Assembly (NCBI GenBank): GCA_027490195.1
Contig: JAIXYN010000012.1
Span: forward strand, 1 to 64,000
From: Verrucomicrobiaceae bacterium
GTDB lineage: Bacteria > Verrucomicrobiota > Verrucomicrobiia > Verrucomicrobiales > Verrucomicrobiaceae
Direction of reading: 5' to 3'
DNA length: 64,000 bases
The stretch's first letter is position 1. Every line of letters begins with the position of its first letter. A model generated the notes under the pieces. That model had not been told where the DNA came from. It made no database searches and saw nothing but the letters and a program-made list of their open reading frames with translations. Shown here piece by piece: positions 18,238 to 26,216 of this stretch. A program made the translations under genes and the position numbers.

Positions 18238-19236
18238 TCACCCCCCAATCGCTATCATTCGCCGGTTGGGCTGGTAGTTGTGGCGGAAGTCGTGTTCCTT
18301 GGGTTTGCGGGCGACGACGTTTTGGAAGAAGGCGGCGAGTTCGGGGTCGGTGCAGCCGGCGCGGAGGACGGTGCGGAGGTCGAACTCTAGGTAGCTGCCG
18401 AGGCAGGGGCGGAGCTTGCCGTCGCAGGTGAGGCGGAGTTTGTTGCAGTTCTCGCAGAAGTGCAGGTTCGTCATCGCGCCGATGAAGCCGATCTTCTGGC
18501 CGGTGGCGGGGATGAGATGGTAGGCGGCGGGGCCGTTGGTCTTGAAATCGGGCAGGGGGGTGAGCGGGCCTGTGGTCTGCTCGACGAGCTGCTTGGCGAT
18601 GCCGATAGGGAGGAAGTTGTCCTCGCTCAGGACGTCCTGGGTGCTGACGGGCATGAGCTCGATGAAGCGGAGGAGGGCGTTCTTTTCGCGGGCGAAATTG
18701 ATGAGGGCGGGCAGTTCGTTCTCGGTCTGGCCTTTCATCAGGACGCAGTTGAGCTTGATGGACTGGAAGCCGGCGGCGATGGCGGCGTCGATGCCTTCGA
18801 GGACGCGGGGGAGGAGGTCGCGGCTGGTGGTGTGCTGGTAGGTGGCGCGGTCGAGGGAATCAAGGGAGATGTTGGCGGTGCGGACACCGGCTTTGACGAG
18901 GCGTTCGGCCATGGTGACGCCGTCTTCGACTTTGGCGAGGAGGGTGCCGTTGGTGGAGATGCCGATGTCGTCGATGCCGGGGATCTGGGCGAGATTGGCA
19001 CAGAAACCGTCCACGCCGGGGCGGGTGAGGGGTTCGCCGCCGGTGACGCGGATTTTTTTGATGCCGAGGGTGGCACCGACTCGGACGGTGCGCAGGAGTT
19101 CCTCATAGCTGAGGGTTTCGTCCTTGGCGAACCAGGCCTGCTCCTCTTCGGGCATGCAGTATCGGCAGCGTTCGTTGCACCGGTCGGTGATTGAAACGCG
19201 CAGGTAGGAGATGCGATGGCCGAAGAGGTCTTCCAC
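18238..19236 (-). CDS. moaA: GTP 3',8-cyclase MoaA (radical SAM)
   Basis: ISYLRVSITDRCNERCRYCMPEE (CxxxCxxC), VTGGEPLTRPGV, C-terminal CENCNKLRLTCDGKLRPCL second Fe-S cluster. Confidence 0.96.
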   Translation of the reverse strand: MEDLFGHRISYLRVSITDRCNERCRYCMPEEEQAWFAKDETLSYEELLRTVRVGATLGIKKIRVTGGEPLTRPGVDGFCANLAQIPGIDDIGISTNGTLLAKVEDGVTMAERLVKAGVRTANISLDSLDRATYQHTTSRDLLPRVLEGIDAAIAAGFQSIKLNCVLMKGQTENELPALINFAREKNALLRFIELMPVSTQDVLSEDNFLPIGIAKQLVEQTTGPLTPLPDFKTNGPAAYHLIPATGQKIGFIGAMTNLHFCENCNKLRLTCDGKLRPCLGSYLEFDLRTVLRAGCTDPELAAFFQNVVARKPKEHDFRHNYQPNRRMIAIGG

Positions 19237-19341
19237 AGGAGGGGGGTTCTAACCACAGACTACGCTCCGGCTCAAGCTTGGGTATGAAGTCAATGTTTTG
19301 GGAGGGGGCTGTGATTCCATGCTTCCTCTGGGATTCAGCTG

Positions 19342-19422
19342 AAATGACGAATGAGTAAATCCGAATGACGAAGTAACTCCGAATGCCGAAGCTCGAACTT
19401 CGGCATTGGTGATTCGTCATTT
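19342..19422. repeat. Nested palindromic intergenic repeat
   Basis: Outer arms AAATGACGAAT / ATTCGTCATTT; inner perfect hairpin AATGCCGAAG-CTCGAA-CTTCGGCATT; about 18-bp imperfect direct repeats (CCGAATGACGAAGTAACT / CCGAATGCCGAAGCTCGA) inside. Confidence 0.8.
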
Positions 19423-19450
19423 GGCCGACGTCGAATGCATCAGCGTTTCG

Positions 19451-20701
19451 CTAAGCCTGCTGCAGTGGCAGGCGCATCGTGAAGGTGGTCTCGATGCCGG
19501 GGGAGCTGGTGAGTTCGATGGTGCCGCCGTGGGCTTCGACGGCGCGGCGGACGATGGAGAGGCCGAGGCCTGTGCCTTTGATCTGGGAGGAGTGGTGCTT
19601 GTTGCCACGGTAGAAGCGTTTGAAGACGAAAGGCAGATCGTGCGCGGGGATGCCGATGCCGTTGTCGCTGACTTTGAGGATACAGGTGTCTTTCTGCCAT
19701 TCTCCGGAGACGCGGATAAGGAGGCCGGGTTTGGTGTTCTCCTTGATGGAGTTTTCGATGAGGTTGGTGAAGATCTGATCCCAGTAGAAGCGGTCGCCGG
19801 TGAGCAGGCAGTCGCTTTTGGGGAAGTCGAGCACGATGCGGGCATCACGGCCTTCGAGCATGGGGGCGAGGTGATCTGCGGCGTCCTCGGCGCAGTCGTG
19901 CACATCAAAGGGCTCTTTGTTGAGAGAGCTGCTGGCGTCTTCCAAGCGAGAGATGGCGAGCATGTCCTCAATGATGCGGGCAATGCGCTTTCCGTGCTTT
20001 TCCATGACATCGAGGCTACGTTTCATCGTGGGGGATGATTTGGCCGCGTCATCCTGCAGCATTTCGATGTAGCCGTTGATGAGGGTTAGCGGGGTGCGCA
20101 GCTCATGGGAGGCATTGGCGACGAAATCCCGGCGAATCTGCTCGGTCATGGCGGACTCGGTCACGTCCTGGATCATGAGCCAGGCGCCGCCACCCACATC
20201 GGCACCCAGCGGGGCGGCTTCGATGATGAAATAACGGCCACCCAGATTGGACCCGGCCCCCACGTCTGAGGGGAGCATCTGGATGCGGCGCGTGGTGTGA
20301 CGTTTTTCGGTAATGGATTCCTGTACGAGGTCGGAGATCTGGTGATCGCGCACATCCTCAATGAGTGGGCGTCCGACGTGGATATCCTTGCGGTGCAGCA
20401 GTTCTTTCAGCGGCGCATTGGCGTAGCGGATGCGCAGGTGGTTGTCCACCAGCACCAAGCCCTGGCTGATTTCATCGAGCAGGGATTCAAAGACGCGGCG
20501 CTGCTCGGCCTGCTGCTCGGCCTGCTGGCGGGCGAGAAAGACCGTGGTGGAATGCAACGGCAGCAGATCTGCATCGCGCGCTCTCAGGCCGAGGTTTTTG
20601 GCCACTCCCTCCCAGCGTTTCGTCCAGTGCTTCTCACGCCGTGCCCAGGCAAAAAGGCAGATGCCAAGCATCAGGGCGAGAAAGAGGGCGAGGGTGGTCA
20701 T
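19451..20701 (-). CDS. phoR: PhoR-like sensor histidine kinase (TM-PAS-HisKA-HATPase)
   Basis: N-terminal TM; DFVANASHELRTPLTLINGYIEML H-box, NLIENSIKEN, SDNGIGIPAHDLPFVFKRFYR, GTGLGLSIV; next to phoB-like and phoU genes. Confidence 0.85.
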   Translation of the reverse strand: MTTLALFLALMLGICLFAWARREKHWTKRWEGVAKNLGLRARDADLLPLHSTTVFLARQQAEQQAEQRRVFESLLDEISQGLVLVDNHLRIRYANAPLKELLHRKDIHVGRPLIEDVRDHQISDLVQESITEKRHTTRRIQMLPSDVGAGSNLGGRYFIIEAAPLGADVGGGAWLMIQDVTESAMTEQIRRDFVANASHELRTPLTLINGYIEMLQDDAAKSSPTMKRSLDVMEKHGKRIARIIEDMLAISRLEDASSSLNKEPFDVHDCAEDAADHLAPMLEGRDARIVLDFPKSDCLLTGDRFYWDQIFTNLIENSIKENTKPGLLIRVSGEWQKDTCILKVSDNGIGIPAHDLPFVFKRFYRGNKHHSSQIKGTGLGLSIVRRAVEAHGGTIELTSSPGIETTFTMRLPLQQA

Positions 20702-21396
20702 GCAGGCTGGGAGGCGGGGAGTTCCGTCTGGAACTGGAAGCCGGTGCCACGAATGGTGACGATATGTTCGCCTGCTGCACCGAGTTTTTCACGCAGGCGC
20801 TTGATATGTGTGTCGAGGGTACGGGTGGCGACATCGCTGTTGTAGCCCCAGACATCGCGCAGGAGGTCGGCGCGGCTGTGTACGGCGGTGTCGTTTTCCA
20901 TGAGGGTGGTTAGCAGCTTGAACTCGATGGTGGTCAGGTCCAGGGCCGTGCCGTCCAGGAAGAGCTTCATGTTTTTGCGGTCCAGCATGAAGCGGCCACG
21001 TTGGATTTCCGAAACGTGGGTGACCTTCTTCACACGGCGGAGCACCGCGCTGATGCGCAGGTAGAGCTCGCGCGGGCTGAAGGGCTTGGTGAGGTAGTCG
21101 TCCGCGCCGAGTTCGAGGCCGGCTATCTTGTCGGTGACCTGGCCTTTGGCGGTGAGGATGATGACGGGGATGGGAGCGGTACGAGTGTCTGCACGCAGGC
21201 GCTTGAAGATCTGCAGGCCGTCCAGGCCAGGCAGCATCAGGTCCAGCACAATGATCTCCGGCTGCTGAGCCAGCACAGCAGGCATGACCTGCAGACCATT
21301 GCCGATGCAGATCGCCTCATGCCCTTCACGACTGAGATGGAGGGAGATAAGTTCCGCTATGTCAGATTCATCCTCAACGATTAGTATCTTGCTCAT
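20698..21396 (-). CDS. phoB: PhoB-like OmpR-family response regulator
   Basis: SKILIVEDESDIAELISLHL...IIVLDLMLPGLDGLQIFKRLR...GADDYLTKPFSPREL; winged-helix DVWGYNSDVATRTLDTHIKRLREKLG. 4-bp overlap with phoR-like gene. Confidence 0.87.
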   Translation of the reverse strand: MSKILIVEDESDIAELISLHLSREGHEAICIGNGLQVMPAVLAQQPEIIVLDLMLPGLDGLQIFKRLRADTRTAPIPVIILTAKGQVTDKIAGLELGADDYLTKPFSPRELYLRISAVLRRVKKVTHVSEIQRGRFMLDRKNMKLFLDGTALDLTTIEFKLLTTLMENDTAVHSRADLLRDVWGYNSDVATRTLDTHIKRLREKLGAAGEHIVTIRGTGFQFQTELPASQPA

Positions 21397-21407
21397 GGAG
21401 TGGCTTT

Positions 21408-21515
21408 GTGACGTGGCCGTGCCATCGGCAAACCGATGATGGCAACGAAGGCGTCACATGGCAACAGTCTTGCTTTCTTCACAGATAACAAGCGTGACGG
21501 ATTCGTCACGGTGAC
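21408..21515. promoter_or_regulatory. Cluster of GTGAC/GTCAC motifs in divergent promoter region, candidate regulator sites
   Basis: GTGAC 21408, GTCAC 21453, GTGACG-GATT-CGTCAC dyad 21494-21509, GTGAC 21511. Spacing does not match the classical 11-bp Pho box. Confidence 0.35.
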
Positions 21516-21573
21516 AAAGTTGGACTGCATTCCCGGATGCGCTTCATCCATCACTCGTTAAATATCTCCCATC

Positions 21574-22695
21574 ATGAGGGTTCTCATCGTCACCGACACG
21601 TATCCGCCAGACATCAATGGCGTGGCGCGGACGCTGCACACCCTCGGGGTGGGACTGGTGCGCCGGGGGCATGTGGTGGAGGTGGTGACCACGGTGGAGT
21701 CGGAGGAGGGACTGCAGCGCCATGTGATGCACTCGATGCCGCTGCCCGGCTATCCGGGGCTGCGATTTGGCTTTGCCTCTACGCGCCAGATGCTGGAGCT
21801 CTTTGACAGCTTCAGGCCGGACGTGCTGTACGTCGCCACGGAGACCCTCATGGGCATCTCCGCCATCCGTGCGGCGGGGAAGCGCGACATCCCGGTGGTT
21901 TCAGGCTTTCACACCAATTTTCAAAACTACCTGGAAGACTACCACCTGCCGGGTCTGGAAACCGTGGCGCAGGGCGTGCTGCGGACGATCCACAACCAGA
22001 CGGCGCGGACGCTGACTCCTTCCGCAGACACGGCTGCCATGCTGGAGCGCTGGGGCATCCAGAACGTGGGAGTGCTGGGGCGCGGGGTGGACACGGAGAT
22101 GTTTGACCCGATTCGCCGGGATGCGGAGCTGCGGCAGAGCTGGGGCGCGGATGAGAGCACCCCTGTGGCCATTTATGTGGGCCGTGTGGCGGCGGAAAAG
22201 AATCTGGAGCTGGTGGTGCGCTCGTTTGATGTTTTCAAAGAGGTGCAGCCGAAGGCGCGCATGGTCATCGTGGGCAATGGGCCGCGCCTGGAGTCCCTCA
22301 AAGAGGAGCGCCCAGAGTTTCACTATGCCGGAGCGCGCACGGGGGAGGATCTGGCGGTGCATTATGCCTCGGGGGATGTGTTTCTCTTTCCCAGCATCAC
22401 GGAGACGTTTGGCAATGTGGTGCTTGAAGCGATGGCGGCGGGGCTAGGCGTGGTGGCATATGACTATGCCGCACCGCGCCTGCTGATCCGTTCGGGTGAA
22501 AATGGCTGGCTCGCGCCTTTCAATGAAGAGGGGGCCTTCTTGGCGCAGACTCGCGTGGCCGCCGCTGAATGGCAGAATGAGGCGCTGCGCTTTGCTGCAC
22601 GGCAGTCGGCCTTTGATCTGGGCTGGGAGCGGGTGATTGAACAATTTGAACACGAACTGGCATCAGTGATGCCTAAAATGAACGTTTTGATGTGA
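21574..22695 (+). CDS. GT4-family glycosyltransferase (SqdX/Agt-like)
   Basis: MRVLIVTDTYPPDINGVARTLHTLGVGLVRRGHVVEVVTT...YVGRVAAEKNLELVVRSF...FLFPSITETFGNVVLEAMAAGLGVVAYDYAA. Confidence 0.9.
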   Translation: MRVLIVTDTYPPDINGVARTLHTLGVGLVRRGHVVEVVTTVESEEGLQRHVMHSMPLPGYPGLRFGFASTRQMLELFDSFRPDVLYVATETLMGISAIRAAGKRDIPVVSGFHTNFQNYLEDYHLPGLETVAQGVLRTIHNQTARTLTPSADTAAMLERWGIQNVGVLGRGVDTEMFDPIRRDAELRQSWGADESTPVAIYVGRVAAEKNLELVVRSFDVFKEVQPKARMVIVGNGPRLESLKEERPEFHYAGARTGEDLAVHYASGDVFLFPSITETFGNVVLEAMAAGLGVVAYDYAAPRLLIRSGENGWLAPFNEEGAFLAQTRVAAAEWQNEALRFAARQSAFDLGWERVIEQFEHELASVMPKMNVLM

Positions 22696-23564
22696 TGAGT
22701 GAAGCTGAACCAGTTCTGAACCCCGCCACCGGAAAGTCGAAGCTGCGCTTCAAGACCCTCTTCATTTCCGATGTGCATCTGGGCATGCCGGACAGCAAGG
22801 CCGCACAGGCCTCCCACTTCCTGCGCAACTGCCTGTGCGATAAACTGGTGCTCAATGGCGACATCATTGACGCCTGGCACCTGCGCCGCATGGGCGGCTG
22901 GAACAAGGGCCACACCAACTTCATCCGCACCGTGCTGCGCAAGATGGAGAAGGAGAGCACCGAGATCATCTACCTGCGTGGGAACCACGATGACGTGCTG
23001 GACCGCTTCATCCCGATCCAGTTCGAGCACTTCATCATCACGGACGAGCACATCCACCATACGGCGAAGGGAGACTACCTCGTAGTGCATGGAGACGGCT
23101 TTGATGCCATCAGCTCGAACCACGCTTGGCTGGCGCAGCTCGGCGGGCTGGGGTATAATTTCCTCCTGCGCATCAATCGTCTCTACAACGCGTATCGCGG
23201 GCTGCGCGGGAAGGAGCCCTTCTCCTTCAGCGCATGGGTGAAGCAGAAGGTGAAGTCCACCATCGGTGCTGTGGGCAAGTATGAAGATCAGTTGCAAAAC
23301 CTCGCCAAGCAGCGCGGCTGCATCGGCATCATTTGCGGCCACATCCACAAGGTTGACAACAAGATGGTCGGCACCACGCACTACCTCAATTCCGGTGACT
23401 GGGTCGAGTCCATGACCGCCATCGCTGAAAACCTCGACGGCACCTTTGAGATCATCACCTACCCCGAATTTTGCGAGCGTACGCACCGCGATCCGAAAGG
23501 CGCCGTGGCGGAGGTGGAGGAGGAATCTCCCCCGCCGGTGGAATCTTCTGTAATTCCAATGTAG
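22695..23564 (+). CDS. LpxH-like calcineurin-type metallophosphoesterase, resembling PlcP
   Basis: LFISDVHLGMPDSKAAQ, LNGDIIDAWHLRRMGGWNKGH, YLRGNHDDVLDRF, VHGDGFDAISSNHAWLAQLG, ICGHIHKVDNKMVG, YLNSGDWVESMTA. Overlaps glycosyltransferase stop (TGATG); GTG 22692 is an alternative start. Confidence 0.87.
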   Translation: MSEAEPVLNPATGKSKLRFKTLFISDVHLGMPDSKAAQASHFLRNCLCDKLVLNGDIIDAWHLRRMGGWNKGHTNFIRTVLRKMEKESTEIIYLRGNHDDVLDRFIPIQFEHFIITDEHIHHTAKGDYLVVHGDGFDAISSNHAWLAQLGGLGYNFLLRINRLYNAYRGLRGKEPFSFSAWVKQKVKSTIGAVGKYEDQLQNLAKQRGCIGIICGHIHKVDNKMVGTTHYLNSGDWVESMTAIAENLDGTFEIITYPEFCERTHRDPKGAVAEVEEESPPPVESSVIPM

Positions 23565-23594
23565 CGAAACCGTCACATTGAGTCATTTTAAGCC

Positions 23595-24296
23595 ATGCAC
23601 GAACACATTCTCTCCAGCTTCAACCATTCGCTCGACAAGCTGCGTGGCGACGTCCTCGCCATGGCCAGCATGGCGCGCAAGAACCTCGCCAGTGCCATGC
23701 GGGGGCTTTTGGAGCGTGACACCGACTTGTGCAACGCGGCCATCGCGGCAGATCAGGACGTGAACGAACTGGAGAAGAACGTCGATAAACACGGCATGCA
23801 GATTTTGGTAAAGTTTCAGCCCACCGCGCACGACCTGCGGCAGGTGATGGGGACGATCCGCGTGGCGAACAATCTTGAACGCATCGCCGACCAGGCGTCG
23901 AGCATCGCCAAACGTGCGCGCATCATCAACAACCTGCCCGAGTTTCCCGAAGTCAAACTCATCCAGCCCGTGTATTCGCTGTGCGACCGCAATCTGGACC
24001 TGAGCCTGGAAGCCTTCCTGAATGCCGACCCTGATGCCGCTGCAGCCGCCCGTCTGCTGGACAAGGAACTCGATGCCGCTGAGAAATCGCTGGATCGTCA
24101 AATCATCACCGTGATGGAGTCCCAGCACGCCGAGCTGGAAGGCTATATACACCTCATTTTCGTAGCGCGGTTTTTGGAACGCGTGGGCGACCACGCAAAG
24201 AACATTTGCGAAGACACGATCTTTATTGAGCGCGCCGAAGACATCCGCTTCAGCAAGGACAAGCGTGCGGAAGTGGCTGCTGCGGCGACGATGTGA
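23595..24296 (+). CDS. phoU: Phosphate-signalling protein PhoU
   Basis: MASMARKNLASAMRGLLERD...LRQVMGTIRVANNLERIADQASSIAKRA...LIFVARFLERVGDHAKNICEDTIFI. Confidence 0.93.
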   Translation: MHEHILSSFNHSLDKLRGDVLAMASMARKNLASAMRGLLERDTDLCNAAIAADQDVNELEKNVDKHGMQILVKFQPTAHDLRQVMGTIRVANNLERIADQASSIAKRARIINNLPEFPEVKLIQPVYSLCDRNLDLSLEAFLNADPDAAAAARLLDKELDAAEKSLDRQIITVMESQHAELEGYIHLIFVARFLERVGDHAKNICEDTIFIERAEDIRFSKDKRAEVAAAATM

Positions 24297-24313
24297 AGTG
24301 GGGGCTGTTCCTG

Positions 24314-24952
24314 ATGTCTTCGCCACTTCTCAAGCTTGATCGGCCGTATCAAGCCGTCCTATTTGACATGGACGGCACCCTGCTGGACTCCCGCGCCGCC
24401 GTGGAGCGCGTCTGGCACGAGTGGGCTGCCGGGCACGGACGTGATGCGGGCCCCGTTTTGGCCGTGTGCCATGGGCGGCGCACCATTGACACCGTCCGTG
24501 AGTTTGCCATCCCAGGTCTGGATGAGGAAGCGGAGGCGCGGAAGCTCGAAGCCCAGGAGATCGCCGACACTGACGGCGTCGTCGCCATTGCGGGTGCTGC
24601 GGAGCTTCTCGCACGGCTGCCAGTTGGTCGCTTCGCCGTCGTCACCTCCGCCAGTCGTGCGCTTGCCACGGCCCGTCTCACTGCTGCGGGTCTGCCGATC
24701 CCTGAGCTCATGATCAACGCCGAGATGGTGGCGCACGGCAAGCCTGATCCTGAGGGCTATATGAAGGGGGCCGCGCTCTGCGGCACCACGGCGGAACAAT
24801 GCCTGGTCTTCGAAGACGCCCCTGCTGGCATCGAGGCTGGCCGCCGCGCTGGCAGCGATGTTGTGGCCATCACCGCCGCGCGCCCGTTTCCTTTTGAGGC
24901 GGGGTGTCATGAGGTGCTGGATTACCAGCATGTGGAGTTTGAGCTGGCGTAG
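24314..24952 (+). CDS. HAD-superfamily sugar-phosphatase-like hydrolase
   Basis: AVLFDMDGTLLDSRAAVERVW motif I, VVTSASRALATARL motif II, GKPDPEGYMKGAA...CLVFEDAPAGIEAGRRAGSDVVAI motifs III/IV. Listed start 24293 also possible. Confidence 0.88.
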   Translation: MSSPLLKLDRPYQAVLFDMDGTLLDSRAAVERVWHEWAAGHGRDAGPVLAVCHGRRTIDTVREFAIPGLDEEAEARKLEAQEIADTDGVVAIAGAAELLARLPVGRFAVVTSASRALATARLTAAGLPIPELMINAEMVAHGKPDPEGYMKGAALCGTTAEQCLVFEDAPAGIEAGRRAGSDVVAITAARPFPFEAGCHEVLDYQHVEFELA

Positions 24953-24966
24953 CGTAAAGTACTCAT

Positions 24967-25026
24967 GAGCTTTAGCTCATTCTGGAAGGTGCGGAATTTC
25001 CAGAACTCCAGAACGAGCTAAAGCTC
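24967..25026. repeat. 20-nt inverted repeat (one mismatch) with nested inner repeat
   Basis: GAGCTTTAGCTCATTCTGGA (24967-24986) versus TCCAGAACGAGCTAAAGCTC (25007-25026); inner TTCTGGAA / TTCCAGAA. Confidence 0.85.
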
Positions 25027-25042
25027 GAGACTAATTTTGCAT

Positions 25043-25070
25043 AAAAAAGGCGCTGTGTTTCCACAGCGCC
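25043..25070 (-). terminator. Rho-independent terminator of the ThuA gene
   Basis: On minus strand GGCGCTGTG-GAAA-CACAGCGCC followed by TTTTTT: perfect 9-bp stem, GNRA loop. Confidence 0.88.
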
Positions 25071-25097
25071 CTGGCTTGAATCAAACTCACTTCATCC

Positions 25098-26144
25098 TCA
25101 AGGAATGTTGCCCGGAGTGGAAACGCCTTCTTCGAGTTTGAGGGCCCACTTGATGCCGGCGAGGATCATTTCCTGGTAGGTCTCGGCGATCTCGGGACTG
25201 TTTTTGCGATCCTTGGTGCCGACTTTCCAGGTCGGATCCCAGACGTCTTCGCGGTGGCCGAGGGAGTTGTAATAGACACGACCTGCGCCGAATTCCTTGC
25301 ACCAGGAAACGGGGTAGTAGCGGCCTTTTTGGGCTTCGACATCCTTCAGGTCGGCATCCTTCTTGGGGTCTTCGATGTTCTTTTCCTTACGCTGTGCGGC
25401 TTCCGCTTTCAGCTGCTCAAGATTGGGGTGGGAGTTCAGACCGAGGAGGCCGTGGACCTTGGCTTTGTCGAAGGTCTTGATGATGTAGATTTCGTCGAAG
25501 ACTTTCCAGCCGAGGGGAACGGTCTTGGTGATGGGATGGGCAGGGTCATGAACGACCGGCTGGATTTCAACCTGGGATTTGTGGGTTTCGAATTCGCCGC
25601 CGAGCATGTCGATGTAGCCACGGAAGGGGTGGTAGGTGTCGGAACCGGAGTGCATGGCGATGAAGGCCTTGCCGCCTTCGATGAGCTTGGTGAAGCCGTC
25701 GCGGTCTGGGAAGAGGAGATCACCGGTGGTGTTGGCAAAGACGAAGCCGTCGTAGCCTTTGATTTTATCCAGCGCCATCTTGTCGGCCATGTAGGCTTTG
25801 ATCTTGTCGTTCCAGATCTTGTTGGCTTCATTGAAGTCTGCAGAAGCCTTGCTGAAGGCCTCCGCCTTCGCCTTGAAGGATTCTTCGGATTCCTTCTCAC
25901 CACGCACGGGGGCCTTGCCGGGATTCTTCGGCTGGCCTTCGGGCTGGTGGACGAAATCGACGGTGAAGGCACCGGACTTGGCACCGAGTTCGGCGAGGAC
26001 TTTCTCGGCGGTCTCGATGGAGGAATGACGGAAGCCAGTGGTGACAGTGACAACAAGGAGCTTCTTCGGCTCCGCATAGGCGGAGAGCGACAAAGCAGCG
26101 ACGAGCAGGAGCGTGAAGCGTTTGATCATGGGTGGTAGAGGCAA
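25098..26144 (-). CDS. ThuA-domain (trehalose utilisation-like) secreted protein
   Basis: MIKRFTLLLVAALSLSAYA signal; KKLLVVTVTTGFRHSSIETAEKVL...GKAFIAMHSGSDTYHPFRGYIDMLGGEFETH...VSWCKEFGAGRVYYNSLGHREDVW. Likely start 26129. Confidence 0.9.
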   Translation of the reverse strand: MPLPPMIKRFTLLLVAALSLSAYAEPKKLLVVTVTTGFRHSSIETAEKVLAELGAKSGAFTVDFVHQPEGQPKNPGKAPVRGEKESEESFKAKAEAFSKASADFNEANKIWNDKIKAYMADKMALDKIKGYDGFVFANTTGDLLFPDRDGFTKLIEGGKAFIAMHSGSDTYHPFRGYIDMLGGEFETHKSQVEIQPVVHDPAHPITKTVPLGWKVFDEIYIIKTFDKAKVHGLLGLNSHPNLEQLKAEAAQRKEKNIEDPKKDADLKDVEAQKGRYYPVSWCKEFGAGRVYYNSLGHREDVWDPTWKVGTKDRKNSPEIAETYQEMILAGIKWALKLEEGVSTPGNIP

Positions 26145-26216
26145 ACGTGGCGTGATGGGGATGTTTTGCAGGTGGAAAGTTCGATGAAAGCGAAGAACGG
26201 GGGCGTTTGAGGATAG

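Noticed and set aside
18460-19194. 244-aa + ORF over moaA
   Set aside because: Antisense of moaA; Glu/Gly/Asp-rich shadow translation.
22695-23564. Calling the phosphoesterase LpxH
   Set aside because: It shares the calcineurin fold, but the downstream motifs and gene context (Pho genes, GT4 partner) fit PlcP better; kept as PlcP-like pending phylogeny.
22464-23576. 370-aa minus ORF over glycosyltransferase/PlcP-like genes
   Set aside because: Shadow of two well-supported + genes.
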